Assembly: GCA_015143295.1 (NCBI GenBank)
Contig: CM026562.1
Location: 17,140,041-17,204,040 of the forward strand
Length of the DNA: 64,000 bases
Reading direction: 5' to 3'
From: Tetracentron sinense
Taxonomy: Eukaryota; Streptophyta; Magnoliopsida; Trochodendrales; Trochodendraceae
The notes beneath the pieces were generated by a model. The model was not told the origin of the DNA. It saw nothing but the letters and a program-made list of their open reading frames with translations, and ran no database searches. The position numbers and the translations under genes are program-made. Below, in pieces: positions 33,137-43,218 of this stretch (position 1 is its first letter; each line of letters starts with the position of its first letter).

Positions 33137-35067
33137 CTAAGTGAAGCCCTTCAGGTCTTCCTTTCTCACCCAAACGGTTTTAGAAGTTTGATTGACCCTA
33201 TGGTCTCTAACTGTATCAGTTGAGGTAGGTATGACCTTTTGCCTTTTCCTCTGTTCCTCCTTTTCCAGGATTGAGTCCTAGAATTATGGTGGACATTTTG
33301 GTTCTCCCTGTTACCTCCTCTATATCTAGCATGAGGAGTGTCATGACCATGCCACTATCTAGAGTTGTGAGCCATCTTCATCACATCTTCACACAAACTC
33401 CTAGACTTCTCCACTAGGACCTCAACTCTCCTTTGAAGATTCCCATTAAAGTTGTGTTGGTTCCTTGAACCATGATTGGGCATTCTTTGAAGTTTAGGAC
33501 ATCGAGGCTTAATATAACCCTTCACTCCATAGTTATGACATGTAGGAATGAATTTCTGAATAGAAGGGTCTTTCCCTTTAGCAGGAGGGCGCCTTTTAGG
33601 ACCAGGCTCAGTGTTCGAGGTGGATGGAGTTCCCTTCATATCTCCACACCTCTGATTTTGCTCAAGATCAGCCAACTTGATTTTAAAACTTGTCTTTTCA
33701 GCAAGACAAACATGTAAATCAGATTCAAGTAGCTGAGTCTTGGCAAGGAGAGAAGCCTTCTCTTCCTCAAGCTGTGACACAAGAGCTCTCAACCCTGAAG
33801 TCACTTGGTCTAAGGCACCTTTTTCCATTTAAATAGATTTGATCTTTTTGGACATGGAAAACTGAACATTTTTTAGCTTTAGGCATTCCTGAAATAGTTC
33901 ATTATAGACTGCCTCAAGCTCTCCCTCAGAATCTGAGTCATTCTGACTCTCTTCATCCTCCTCACCATCACTACATTGTTGGTAACTCACAGCATTTGGA
34001 GAAGATTTCTCAATCCCAGATAAGGATGCAGTGAAGGCCACATAACCCCTAGTCTCCTCACAAAAAGAACTATCTGATTCCTCAGATTCAGATTCACTGT
34101 CATCCCTTGCCTTGCCCTTAAATCTTTTCTTATTAGAGCACTCAGTAGCAATATGACCGTAGCCTTGGCATTCATAGCATTGAACACCTTGGGATTTCTT
34201 ATCCACACTTTTAAAATGTTTCTTATTTTCAAAGTGCTTAGACTTGGGCTTTTCAAGGGATTTTTGTCCTTTCGGATTAAATCTCTTATTAAGTTTCAAA
34301 AATTTTCTAAATTTCTTTGCAAATAAAGCCAACTCTTCTTCTTCATCCTTAGAGTCACTATCTGAACCATCTATGGAATCCTTGACAGATTTCAAGGCAA
34401 TAGATTTTGGTTTCTTAGATGGGTTCAGATTTAACTCATAGGTTTGGAGTGAACCAACCAACTCTTCAAGTTTGAGAGCATCAACATTTTTGCTCTCCTC
34501 GATGGCGGTAACCTTCGATCGAAATCTCTCAGGTAGAGATCTCAATATTTTCCTAACAATTTTGGACTCTGGAATTCTTTCCCCTAGATTGAAACTAGAA
34601 TTGACAATGTCACTCAAATTAGTATAAAAACTATCAAAAGTTTCATTCTCATCCATCATCAGTTTTTCAAACTTAGAGGTCAATAATTGGAGTTTGGAGA
34701 TCTTGACAGTTGTAGTCCCTTCATGGGTGATTTGAAGAATGTCCCATGCCTCCTTCGAAGTGTCACATGTAGAAATACATCGAAATTCTTCGAGTGTGAC
34801 AGCAGCGAAGATTGCATTTAGACCCTTATTGTTCCATCTACAACTCTCAAGTTCTACAATGGTCCATTCAGAAGAAGGTTTAGGGATGGTCTGTTCATTT
34901 ATGGTCTTTGTTGGATGGGTCCAACCTTGTTCAATGGAGAACCATACTCTCTCATCTAATATTTTTAGAAACGCTCTCATTCGAGCTTTCCAATAGGCAT
35001 AATTATTCCCATCAAATAATGGGGGACAAGAGATGGATCCTCCCTCTCTTTGGAGATTCATATTCAC
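33137..35067 (-). pseudogene. gag: Element E gag (SIRE-like), interrupted by stop codons
   Basis: Gag starts at ATG 35067, only about 45 bp from the primer site, with SISCPPLFDGNNYAYWKARM. The first open stretch has 412 aa, with capsid-like sequence, an acidic DSDSKDEEEE segment and a CCHC knuckle CYECQGYGHIATEC at about 297-310. A TAA at 33829-33831 is followed directly by ATG in the same frame. A further 157 aa hold a Leu/Glu-rich coiled coil and a second knuckle in which the second Cys and the His are both Tyr (CHNYGVKGYIKPRC). After another stop (33355-33357) the SIRE-like tail (VWVRKEDLKG) continues to about 33137. Two stops therefore break it. Confidence 0.8.
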
Positions 35068-35110
35068 CGAAAAATATGAGACAAGATCACACTAAAATGT
35101 TAGTGAACCT

Positions 35111-35122
35111 GCTCTGATACCA
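35111..35122 (-). other. Primer-binding site, element E
   Basis: TGGTATCAGAGC on the minus strand, two bases from the 5' LTR end; matches initiator tRNA-Met. Confidence 0.85.
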
Positions 35123-35124
35123 AT

Positions 35125-36613
35125 TGAAAAAAACAAATACAATTCGGTGAACCTCAAATCCGATGTTTGAGTTGAGAATCTACAAGTTCGAGGAGATGGT
35201 TCGGTTTCCCTAATAGTCTGTCAACTCTCTTTAATGATTTTAACTTAAGTTATTTAACTCAAGAGAAGATGATAATTAAGTGCGGAATAAGGAAAACCAA
35301 GCAAACTACAACAAAGGATTTTTACGTAGAAACCCTTCCGGAAAAAACCACGGGACCTAGTCCAGCCATGAAAATCCACTAAGACAAAGTAAACAAGAAC
35401 TTACAAGACTCGAACTTGACTCCTTCGGACTCGACACCACGATCCTTCAGTTCTTAGTCCTCTATGCCTCGAAAATCACCACATACTCTCAAGTCCGGTG
35501 ATCAACCGCAGCCGCTTGTACTTCTCTTTATGTCTCGAAAACAGTCCACGATCTTCCGATCGATCTCCGTCAATGACGGCTTCGGATTCCACCGACCAAA
35601 TCACTCTACCACGATCCTTCTCGGATCGATCTCCTTCACAAAGGCTCCAGAATACTCCGGCCAAGGTGTTCTATCTAGAATGGGTTGATGGTTTGATATA
35701 AATCAATACCTAGATGGACTCCATCAAATGGCAAGTCCAAACAAGCAAGAATGAAACTTTAGGCTTGCAAACTCTAGGTTTAATGCATTAACAAAGGGGA
35801 GGAGAGCACTAAGTTTTCCAGAGTATTTATGAACTCTAGAAGGAGTTAAAAACCCTCTCAATACTTCCCCAAAGTTCTCCTCCACGAAGTGGAAGGGTTC
35901 TATATAAATAGGGAATCAAAAACCAAGTTTTAGAAGGTGTTAAAGTTTCTAAAAACTCAAAAAAGCATGAAAACCGATTTTGGCAAGAAATCCATATCAG
36001 GGTCGACCCATGGGGCACATTCGGTCGACCGAATGGTGCCTTTCGATCGACCGGATGGTCCTCAGGGTCGACCCACACTTTTCCAACTCTCTGTCTGATT
36101 TCACCATACAAATTTTTCCATACCCAGGGTCGACCCAAAATGGTCAGGGTCGACCCTGAGGTGCCAACCCAAATTTAAAACTTCATTTTTGGGTCTTACA
36201 CCCTTCATAAAAGTTGTAGCCCTTTTTGACACGGTCGTTTTGACATATTATAGAACAAAATCTGAGCTACATTTTGTGAGATACGCTCAAAACAAGCAAC
36301 CTTGGTTTTTTGAAAAATTTCAGATCTTAAAACAAGTTTTGCACTGTTTATCTCATCACCTAGGGTCCGTATGGTTAGACTAAGTCACTTACCACCTAAG
36401 GCATCATGTTAGAATAATTCTAAGTCAAATCCCACCTATGATAGTATGGTATCTAGGTCACTTACCATCCTATGAAGGAAATGATCAACCCGAGTCTTCA
36501 ACGGTCTTCAACTTCACTTGCTCGCGAATGCTTGACGACAACGACACAAGATACACACCTAGACTCGCTATTTTAACACCGGAATATGCCAATACAAAAA
36601 TATAGACTTTTCA
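35125..36613 (-). repeat. Element E 5' LTR, lacking the U3 start (1489 bp)
   Basis: Colinear with the 3' LTR, but on the minus strand it starts at an internal TGAAAAGTC, which aligns with TGTAAAGTCC inside the 3' LTR. About 300 bp of U3 are absent. The cut end begins with TG and is flanked by CTACT, matching the other side. Confidence 0.75.
35999..36158 (-). promoter_or_regulatory. GTCGAC-type palindrome array, E 5' LTR
   Basis: Five palindromes (GGGTCGACCC, CGGTCGACCG, CGATCGACCGG and two more) lie in two clusters around a spacer (about 36090-36120) with ACTCTCTG and CCATACAAA. The layout matches the Ty3 LTR arrays in this window. Confidence 0.65.
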
Positions 36614-36618
36614 CTACT

Positions 36619-36845
36619 TGCATTCCAAGTATTGAAATTTAATTCCTTAATAAAAGGAGTTATTATTAAATAATTATTCATGTAACCTAATCCAAATCCA
36701 ATTAGGATATGTAGAAACCTGAAACTTTTGCCCATGTGTTGGAATCAGTGCCAAGGCTTTAGGCCATTGTAATCTTCCATTCCTATGGAAGGAGAAATTT
36801 GAAAGAATGTTAAGTGTTGGGAAGAGGGATTCCTAAATCAGATAT
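36619..36845. other. Unassigned sequence between E and LTR F
   Basis: AT-rich sequence without a coding region or clear repeat boundary. It may be the distal end of the copia LTR that E entered, but I could not match it. Confidence 0.3.
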
Positions 36846-37046
36846 GTTAAAAATCCGGTTTACTGAACTCTATTTACAGATCAGTTAACTTTAGGGGTAA
36901 TTTGGTCAATGAACAATGGAGAAAATAAAAATTATAAAATGTCAAAAATGTTCATTTTCAATGTACGAACCCAACGCAAATTGAATCGTCAAAATCCAAC
37001 GAACGAGTCAAAAGATATGGCCAAAACAGTTTGGACCTACAGAGCA

Positions 37047-37232
37047 CCAATCGCTCGGTCATTAATAGCGATCGATCGGTCCAAAACTGATCGATTGGTA
37101 GCTATCGACTGGTTAACTTTTTTGTATGGAAAAATTTTCCAGAGAGTATGTTTTTGACTGACCGCTCTGTCGAGAACACCGATCGCTCGGTAGGCAACTG
37201 ATCGATCGGTCATAACCACCGATCGCTCGGTC
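37047..37232 (+). promoter_or_regulatory. TCGA-palindrome array, LTR F
   Basis: Palindromes of the GATCGATCGGT and CCGATCGCTCGGT types in two clusters around a TTTGTATGG...CAGAGAGT spacer. A TATA-like ACATATAAGG lies near 37292. Confidence 0.6.
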
Positions 37233-38117
37233 TTCATGTTTTTGCAGAATTTCATTAATGGCTTTTTCGGCATTTGGGTGTTATACCCTTTACATATAAG
37301 GCTCGCCCGAGTCTTAAGGCTCATTCTCAACACATAGAAGATTTGAGAGATAAGGAGAGAAGAGAAAGGGGTTTCTAAACCTAGGGTTTTCTTTTGAGGA
37401 GGAATCAAAGGGTTGAAGACCCACTATCATCCTCAAGCTTGTTCTTCTTCAAGTTCTCGGCTCAAGCTCGTGATGAGCACTTTTCCCAATCTAGGGTAGC
37501 GACTCACGCACATTTTTGCAAGGGGTTTCTTCTCTCATTTGTCAAGGTTGGTACCTTGTGCTACCCTCTTAGTTATAGTTTTCTCTTTTCTTTTCTATTC
37601 TTTGCTTTCCCCTATCTATAACTATAATATGAGTTGTAATGTGTGAATGGTGTGAATGGAGATGGATATTGGTGATTGGATGCCGTGCGAATGATGTGAT
37701 GAATGAAAAGGGGAAGGGCATTGTACCAATAATTAACATACGAGTATGTTGTGAATTTATAATCCACCTAGAAAGGCATGATATAGGTTTGATCAATAAT
37801 ATACACACCCCATGTTTGATGAAATGCCAAGGTGAATAAAACGAATTGTAAATTAAGAAAATACATGCATAATTGCTTATGGAATTGCTAGGGCTTATGA
37901 TAGTGTGATTATTTACTTTCCCTAAAATGGTATGAATATTGACTTGCTCCAATTATTGATGTCTTATGTATTGTGAATTACCCAAATGTCATATTTAAAT
38001 TCAAATACAAGTATGTACACGATTCCACAAGCACGGCATGCATGACATTATTTACCGAGGTTTTTCAAGGACAATAATTAGAGGTGGGACATATCCTACG
38101 ATATATTTTACCTCGAT

Positions 38118-38450
38118 TTTGACAAGAACAAGACAAGCATGAGCATTTAGGAAGAAGGGTCTCCCTTCCCTCACAAGTAGTTTATTTTCCAAGTAAGCAA
38201 GATACATGGCATGACAAGCATGAGCATTTAGGAAGAAGGGTCTCCCTTCCCTCACAAGGAGTTTATTTTCCAAGCAAGCAAGATACATGGCATGAAATGC
38301 ATGTGCATTTAGGAAGAAGGGTCTCCTTTCCCTCACAAGTAGTTTATTTTTCAAGCAAGCAAGATACATGGCATGGCAAGCATGAGCATTTAGGAAGAAG
38401 GGTCTCCCTTCCCTCACAAGTAGCATGAACACATTTATTTTTCCAAGCAA
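38118..38450 (+). repeat. Minisatellite of LTR F
   Basis: Four units of about 85 bp, each with AGGAAGAAGGGTCTCCCTTC and GCAAGCAAGATACATGGCAT. GAAGGG-TCT-CCCTTC forms a perfect short hairpin in each unit. The same unit family occurs in K, L and M. Confidence 0.85.
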
Positions 38451-38746
38451 GCATGACATGACATGACACGCATGATACGCATGACACGACATGATACGAC
38501 AAGACAAGACAGACAAGACAAGTTTTCGAACACGAAAAAGGGCAATTTGAGTCAAGGCAAGTGCACGATGTTTTCAATGGGTTTTAACGGCTTTTACGAA
38601 AATGCAAGCACGATTATAAACTGCTTTACTTTCCTGTTATGAGATTAACTGCTTTCTGCTTATATATATATATCATTGTTGCTGTACTATGACTGTTGGT
38701 TAGCATTTGGTACACGCTGAGTATTCCATGCTCAGCCGTACTTCTT

Positions 38747-38866
38747 ATGTCGGCAGGTGATAGTGGAGCGGCTGCTCCTTTTGACATCTGTGCTCTGAGC
38801 CCTTGGGTGGAGGAGGAGTATGTGAAGGAACCTGTGGAGGAACCTCCGGCAGAGGGTTACTATTAG
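38747..38866 (+). CDS. LTR-encoded acidic micropeptide, LTR F
   Basis: A 39-aa ORF begins MSAGDSGAAAPFDIC, has PWVEEEYVKE at residues 19-28 and ends EGYY before TAG. One extra base before the ATG shifts the upstream in-frame ATG of element G out of frame, so the MSAG start is the shared one. Confidence 0.55.
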   Translation: MSAGDSGAAAPFDICALSPWVEEEYVKEPVEEPPAEGYY

Positions 38867-39171
38867 AGGTGGAAGATTCTGAGTGAATAGCTATGGGTGA
38901 GTTGAGAGAGATGTATTCCTGTATTTTGGCAGGCTTGTCCGCACTTTCTTTTGTGTATCTTTTTGTATAAGCTTGGATCATGTGTGTATATATACATAGA
39001 GGTTTGTTAGTCTTCCACTGTGCTATGTTAGAGTATGTTTCCGCTATTACTATCCTCTATTGTATATGCTCCAGGTCTTTTGCAGGTTATTTTGGTCAAG
39101 CAAGTCGTGCAAGTCATGATGAGTCATCCAAGATTCACTTTAACTCCTAGGGTGGGTTTTGGGTCACGACA

Positions 39172-39363
39172 TAAGTGGTATCAGAGCTTAGGCTTTAGGT
39201 CTCTAGGGTCACTTAGAATCTAATACCACGGCTTGACAAGAGCATATGTTAGGAAACAAGTTAGGAAGGAAGGAAGTTGAAAGAGAATCATGTTCCAAGT
39301 GTGAGATTAAACGTTAATCTTAGTCTACAATGGTTGCTTCAACCAAGTACGGGTCTGAGGAAC
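39172..39363 (+). other. Primer-binding site and truncated leader of element F
   Basis: TGGTATCAGAGC at 39176-39187 follows LTR F. The leader runs 176 bp and is cut at 39363 by LTR G (TSD GGAAC 39359-39363). The rest of element F is not recognisable in this window. Confidence 0.8.
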
Positions 39364-39574
39364 TGTAGCACCCCGGACTTTTCCGTACTTATTGAATAGC
39401 ACCTTCGTAACTAATTGGCCTTTCACGTAGTCTAATTAATAAATAATGGAGAAATTAAAGAATCTGAATGCTAGAAATGTTCCTTTTCGAAAGACGAATC
39501 CAACGCAAGTTGAATCGTCGAAATCCGACGAGCGAGTCAAAAGATATGGTCAAAACAGTCGGGACCTGCAGAGC

Positions 39575-39760
39575 ACCGATCACTCAGTCATTAGTAGCAA
39601 TCGATCGGTCCAAAACCGATCGATCGGAGGCTATCGAATGGTTAAATTTTTTGTATGGGGACATTTTCCAGAGAGCATGTTTTTGACGGGTCGCTCGGTC
39701 AAGAACACCTTTCACTCGGTAGGCAACCGATCAATCGGTCATAACCACTGATCGTTCGGT
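39575..39760 (+). promoter_or_regulatory. TCGA-palindrome array, LTR G
   Basis: Two palindrome clusters around a TTTTTGTATGG...CAGAGAG spacer, about 60-250 bp upstream of the TTTATAAG box. Some units are decayed (CAATCGATCGG, TTTCACTCGG). Confidence 0.65.
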
Positions 39761-40583
39761 CATCGCGTTTTTGCAGAATTTTCAATAAGGGCTTTTTGGT
39801 CCTTTGGCCAGCACCCTTTGGCTTTATAAGCCTTGCCCGAGTTTTGGGTTTCCACTCACTACACTTAGAGGTATTGAAGGGAGAGAGAGAAGAACCTAGG
39901 GTTTTAAGAGGCCCTTTCCATTTGAGAAGGAGAATCAAGGGTTTAAACACCCAAGGTCATCCGAAAAGGCTTGGATTCATCAAACCCAACCTCAAGCACG
40001 TGTGGAGCTCGTTCTCTAAGCTAGGGCAGCGTCTCCCTCGGCATTTTAAGGGTTTTTCTCTTCTTCTTTCAAGGTTAGTACACCCTTCCTAGCTACTATG
40101 GTAATAATCTAGATTTCCTTGAGATTTTGGTGTGTTGTATCTTCCCCATTCATCCATTGTGTTGAAATATGCTAAATCCCTAAAACATAAACAAGATAAA
40201 AGGAATGAATGGTGAAATGTATGGATGGAGTGAGGGATTGAGGCGATGGGTTGCCATGGATTGTGATGTATGTATTATGGCAAAATGGTGGAAGGGCATC
40301 TTACTCATAATGAACACACCCCAAGTGTTTGATGAAATGTTTGAATGAGAAAATACGAATTAACTAAAGGTAAAAAGATTGAATAACACATGTTTGATAG
40401 AATGCATGAATGAACCAAGATTTTGCAAGCATGAGTTACATAATGTCCCCATTTTTGCAAGTTGTAGGCATGTGGTTATTTCGCTTCTTAAATTCTCATA
40501 TGATTTTGAAATTGTTAAAACGCTATATGTCATCATGATTTCACAATTGCTATGCACGAGCACATATGTAGATGGAGGAAATG

Positions 40584-40915
40584 TCAAGGAGTCTGGTAGC
40601 CCCGGTTAAGGGTGCTAGCCTCTGGCTCATAAGAAAGGGATATGGAACTGTCAAGGAGGCTGGTAGCCCCGGTTAAGGGTGCTAGCCTCTGGCTTATAAG
40701 AAAATGATATGAAACTGTCAAGGAGGTTGGTAGTCCGGTTAAGGGTGCTGGCCTCTGGCTCATATGTATTGGAATTGTCAAGGGGGTTGATAGCCCAGGA
40801 TTGTGCGGGTGCTAACCCCTAGCTCATAAGAAAAGACTCAGAAGTATTGTACTATCAAGGAGGTTAGTTGCCCAGGGTTGTGCGGGTACTAACCTCTGGC
40901 TCATAAGAGATATGG
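40584..40915 (+). repeat. Minisatellite of LTR G
   Basis: Five units of about 60-75 bp (GTCAAGGAGGCTGGTAGCCC ... GCTAGCCTCTGGCTCATAAG), homologous to those of A and O. Confidence 0.8.
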
Positions 40916-41109
40916 AAAGGACTCATATGTTTTATAGACACGGTTTGATTTTCATTAGAGTTGTGATTCAATAAATGGTTATGTATGATGTTGTTTTAAA
41001 TGAGTATGATCTTTATCTTCCACCACTTACACATGATGCTTTGCTCATTATTATTATTGTTAGCTAGGAGCTTGTACTCGCTGAGTATTCCATGCTCAGT
41101 TGTACTTTT

Positions 41110-41265
41110 ATGTCGGCAGGTACACGAGTCCCTTTTGACATTTGTGCCCTGAGTCCTTGGGTTGAGAAGGACTACAGTGAGGAAGAACCTTATGAAGATT
41201 CGGTAGTTGAGCCTCAGACTGAGGCGAGAGACTTAGACCATTGGCCCCACAGGAGTGACTATTGA
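41110..41265 (+). CDS. LTR-encoded acidic micropeptide, LTR G
   Basis: A 51-aa ORF, the longest copy. It begins MSAGTRVPFDIC, has PWVEKDYSEEE from residue 16, and ends DLDHWPHRSDY before TGA. It combines the PFDIC stretch of the short form with a WP-containing tail like that of A and O. An additional in-frame ATG lies 18 bp upstream. Confidence 0.5.
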   Translation: MSAGTRVPFDICALSPWVEKDYSEEEPYEDSVVEPQTEARDLDHWPHRSDY

Positions 41266-41303
41266 GCGAGATAGAGTTGTATTTTGTCTTTTGTATTTTG
41301 ATA

Positions 41304-41319
41304 GGTGGGCATGTCCACC
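41304..41319 (+). other. Predicted RNA hairpin, LTR G
   Basis: GGTGGGCATGTCCACC, 38 bp past the peptide stop, followed by a conserved TTTGTATAAACTTGGAATAC stretch that may mark the RNA 3' end region. Confidence 0.5.
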
Positions 41320-41538
41320 TTTACATGTCATATTTTGTATAAACTTGGAATACTTGTTAAGTTTATAGAAGAAAAGAAAAAGTTGGTGGTATTTCCGCCA
41401 TATTTTAGCTTCTGCACTCTGTATTATATTTCCATTAGAGCATGTTATACCTTGTTCTTTGCAGGATGGTTTGCCAGGTTATGTGTAGTCACACCTAAAG
41501 TATCCCTTAACCCTTAGGGGGTATTTTTGGGCGAGACA

Positions 41539-41851
41539 GAAGTGGTATCAGAGCCTAGGCTTTAGAGTCCATAAGGTCACTAGAACTGATACCATGATTG
41601 AACAAGGTCTTAGGTTACAAAGAGGAGTCGTATTCCAAGTATAGACTAAATTTAGTCTTCGTCCAGAACCGGTTGGAGATCAACCGAATTGAGGGTCGAC
41701 GCTAGAAACGCAAAACTGTATTCTTATCATGTTGCGTGCATACCTTGCATGAATTGTCATATGCTTACTAACTATTATGCAATTATGGAATTTTTACTCA
41801 ATATGTATCCAGGTTAGACTCATGTGGTACTGTCGTTCTCAGGATCAAATC
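41539..41851 (+). other. Primer-binding site and leader, element G
   Basis: TGGTATCAGAGC at 41543-41554. The leader ends CGTTCTCAG|GATCAAATC before the gag ATG at 41852. No gene inside. Confidence 0.85.
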
Positions 41852-43085
41852 ATGAGACGCGGTGCTCGGGGTCGCGAATACATTACGAGGGGAAGTGGAA
41901 GTGAGGCCCCTTCTGGTGATGAGCAACTCGATTTTGATCAAGCTTTTTCGTCTATAGCCGAGACCTTGGCTATGTTAACAGCAAGACCGGTTGCTATTAC
42001 TCCTTCTACACCTCCACCACCTCCAGCACACCATGCTTCAGGATTGGAAGCATTTCGGAGATTGCGTCCCCCCACCTTCTTTCGGTACTACTGACCCCAT
42101 GGTCGCCGAAGCATGGGTGATGCAACTGGAAAAGATTTTTAGGTCGCTCCACTGTACGGATGAATAGAGAATGGATTGGGCCACCTTCGTGATGGAAGGT
42201 GCGGTCGAGCACTGGTGGAGAGCCATACAGAGACAGAGGGAGTCCACTAGGGTGGGGGAGCCGTGGACATGGCCAAAATTTTTGGATGTTTTCTATAAGC
42301 AGTATTTTCTGGCGGCGGTTAGAGAATAGAAGGAGATTGAATTCATGACTCTTGAGCAAGGAGAGTTGAGTGTGGCCGATTATGAGGCTACCTTTGTAGA
42401 GTTGTCAAGATTCGCACCTCACCTGATTGCATCCGAGCATATGCAAGTCAGGAAATTTCAGCGGGGTTTGAAACCCTCCATTAGAGACAGGGTCTCGATG
42501 TTCCAAGTGGCCACATGGGGAGAGGTTGTGAGCAAGGCGAAGCTTGCCGAGAAGAATTCGGAAGAATTCTTCAAGAGGAGAGATATGACTCGGGGCCAGC
42601 CTAGTAGTTCAGGGTCGGCGGAGAAGAGAGCTAGGACAGCCCCATATCAGGCATCCAGGCCGATACGGTCATAGAAGCCTCCCTTGGCATCATAGGCATC
42701 TCAGTCTACTACACCGGTGCCTCATCCCACGATTTCGTAGGCCAACCGATATATCCCACCTACATCCTCATCGGCATTTGAGGAGTGCTCTTATTGTGGC
42801 CGGAGACACAGGATCGGAGAATGTCGAAAGATTTCGGGTGGGTGTTTTCACTGTGGGGATGTTAATCACATGGTCAGGGATTGTCCTCGTAGGCAGCTGC
42901 AGCCTATCCAGCCACAGGGGAGTAGGCCCCCAGTTAGACAGGCTTCCCAGCAAGGATCCTCACAGGCTGCCACGTCTAGGCCTTCACAGCCCACACAGTC
43001 CACTCCACCGCCTCGTAGGGCAAACCAGGGTTAGGTCTTTGCCTTGTCAGAACAGGACGCACGTGCATCCGAGATGTCGTGCAAG
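41852..43085 (+). pseudogene. gag: Element G gag, broken
   Basis: Starts MRRGARGRE at 41852, with SIAETLAMLTA and FRRLRPPTFF. A frameshift near 42090 and stops near 42165 and 42330 follow. The frame resumes at 42345 (TLEQGELSVADYEATFVELSRFAPH) to 42674, then is broken again. The knuckle region (CFHCGDVNHMVRDC by eye near 42850) survives in another frame. It ends at CAAG|GT, 43082-43087. Confidence 0.85.
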
Positions 43086-43218
43086 GTACGCAAGAATTCC
43101 AGAGTTTAAGTTGTGAATAATTTCTATGGTTTGATGAGTTGTTATTTACACTAGGAGTTACCTATGTATGATGTATGTTTTTATTGAAATCTATTGATGT
43201 TAGTGTTTAATCGCACAG
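43086..43218 (+). other. Putative intron between gag and protease, element G
   Basis: 133 bp from GTACGC to CGCACAG, colinear with the 135-bp sequence of element A. Both splice-site-like ends are kept although gag and protease carry lesions. Confidence 0.6.

Larger units (their letters stand above)
29859..36613 (-). mobile_element. Element E: SIRE-like Ty1/copia, gag-only (non-autonomous)
   Basis: LTRs at 29859-31643 and 35125-36613 enclose a gag region and about 1.5 kb of non-coding sequence. No protease, reverse transcriptase or integrase is present. A purine tract and a tRNA-Met primer site are in the right places. TSD CTACT is at 29854-29858 and 36614-36618. Gag motifs and the AAAAAGGGGGAGAA tract resemble the SIRE/Maximus lineage. 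Elements with gag but no pol are known as TR-GAG elements. The LTRs differ by many substitutions and indels, so this is an older insertion. Confidence 0.8.
36846..39171 (+). repeat. LTR F (Ty3/gypsy, about 2326 bp)
   Basis: The end GGGTCACGACA at 39171 is followed by a primer site. The start TGTTAAAAATCCGG at 36846 is inferred by alignment with LTR I and K. It carries the palindrome array, an R region, a minisatellite, the GCTGAG hairpin and the peptide ORF. It is the 5' LTR of a plus-strand element whose leader is interrupted by G. Confidence 0.8.
39364..41538 (+). repeat. Element G 5' LTR (2175 bp)
   Basis: Starts TGTAGCACCCCGG and ends GGGCGAGACA, followed by the primer site. A TTTATAAG box is at 39823-39830. 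R-region blocks and signals are in the standard order. Confidence 0.88.

Noticed and set aside
38052-38555. 167-aa minus-strand ORF over the F minisatellite (also 62295-62732)
   Set aside because: It is produced by in-frame repetition of about 85-bp units. The homologous array in K is not open in the same way.
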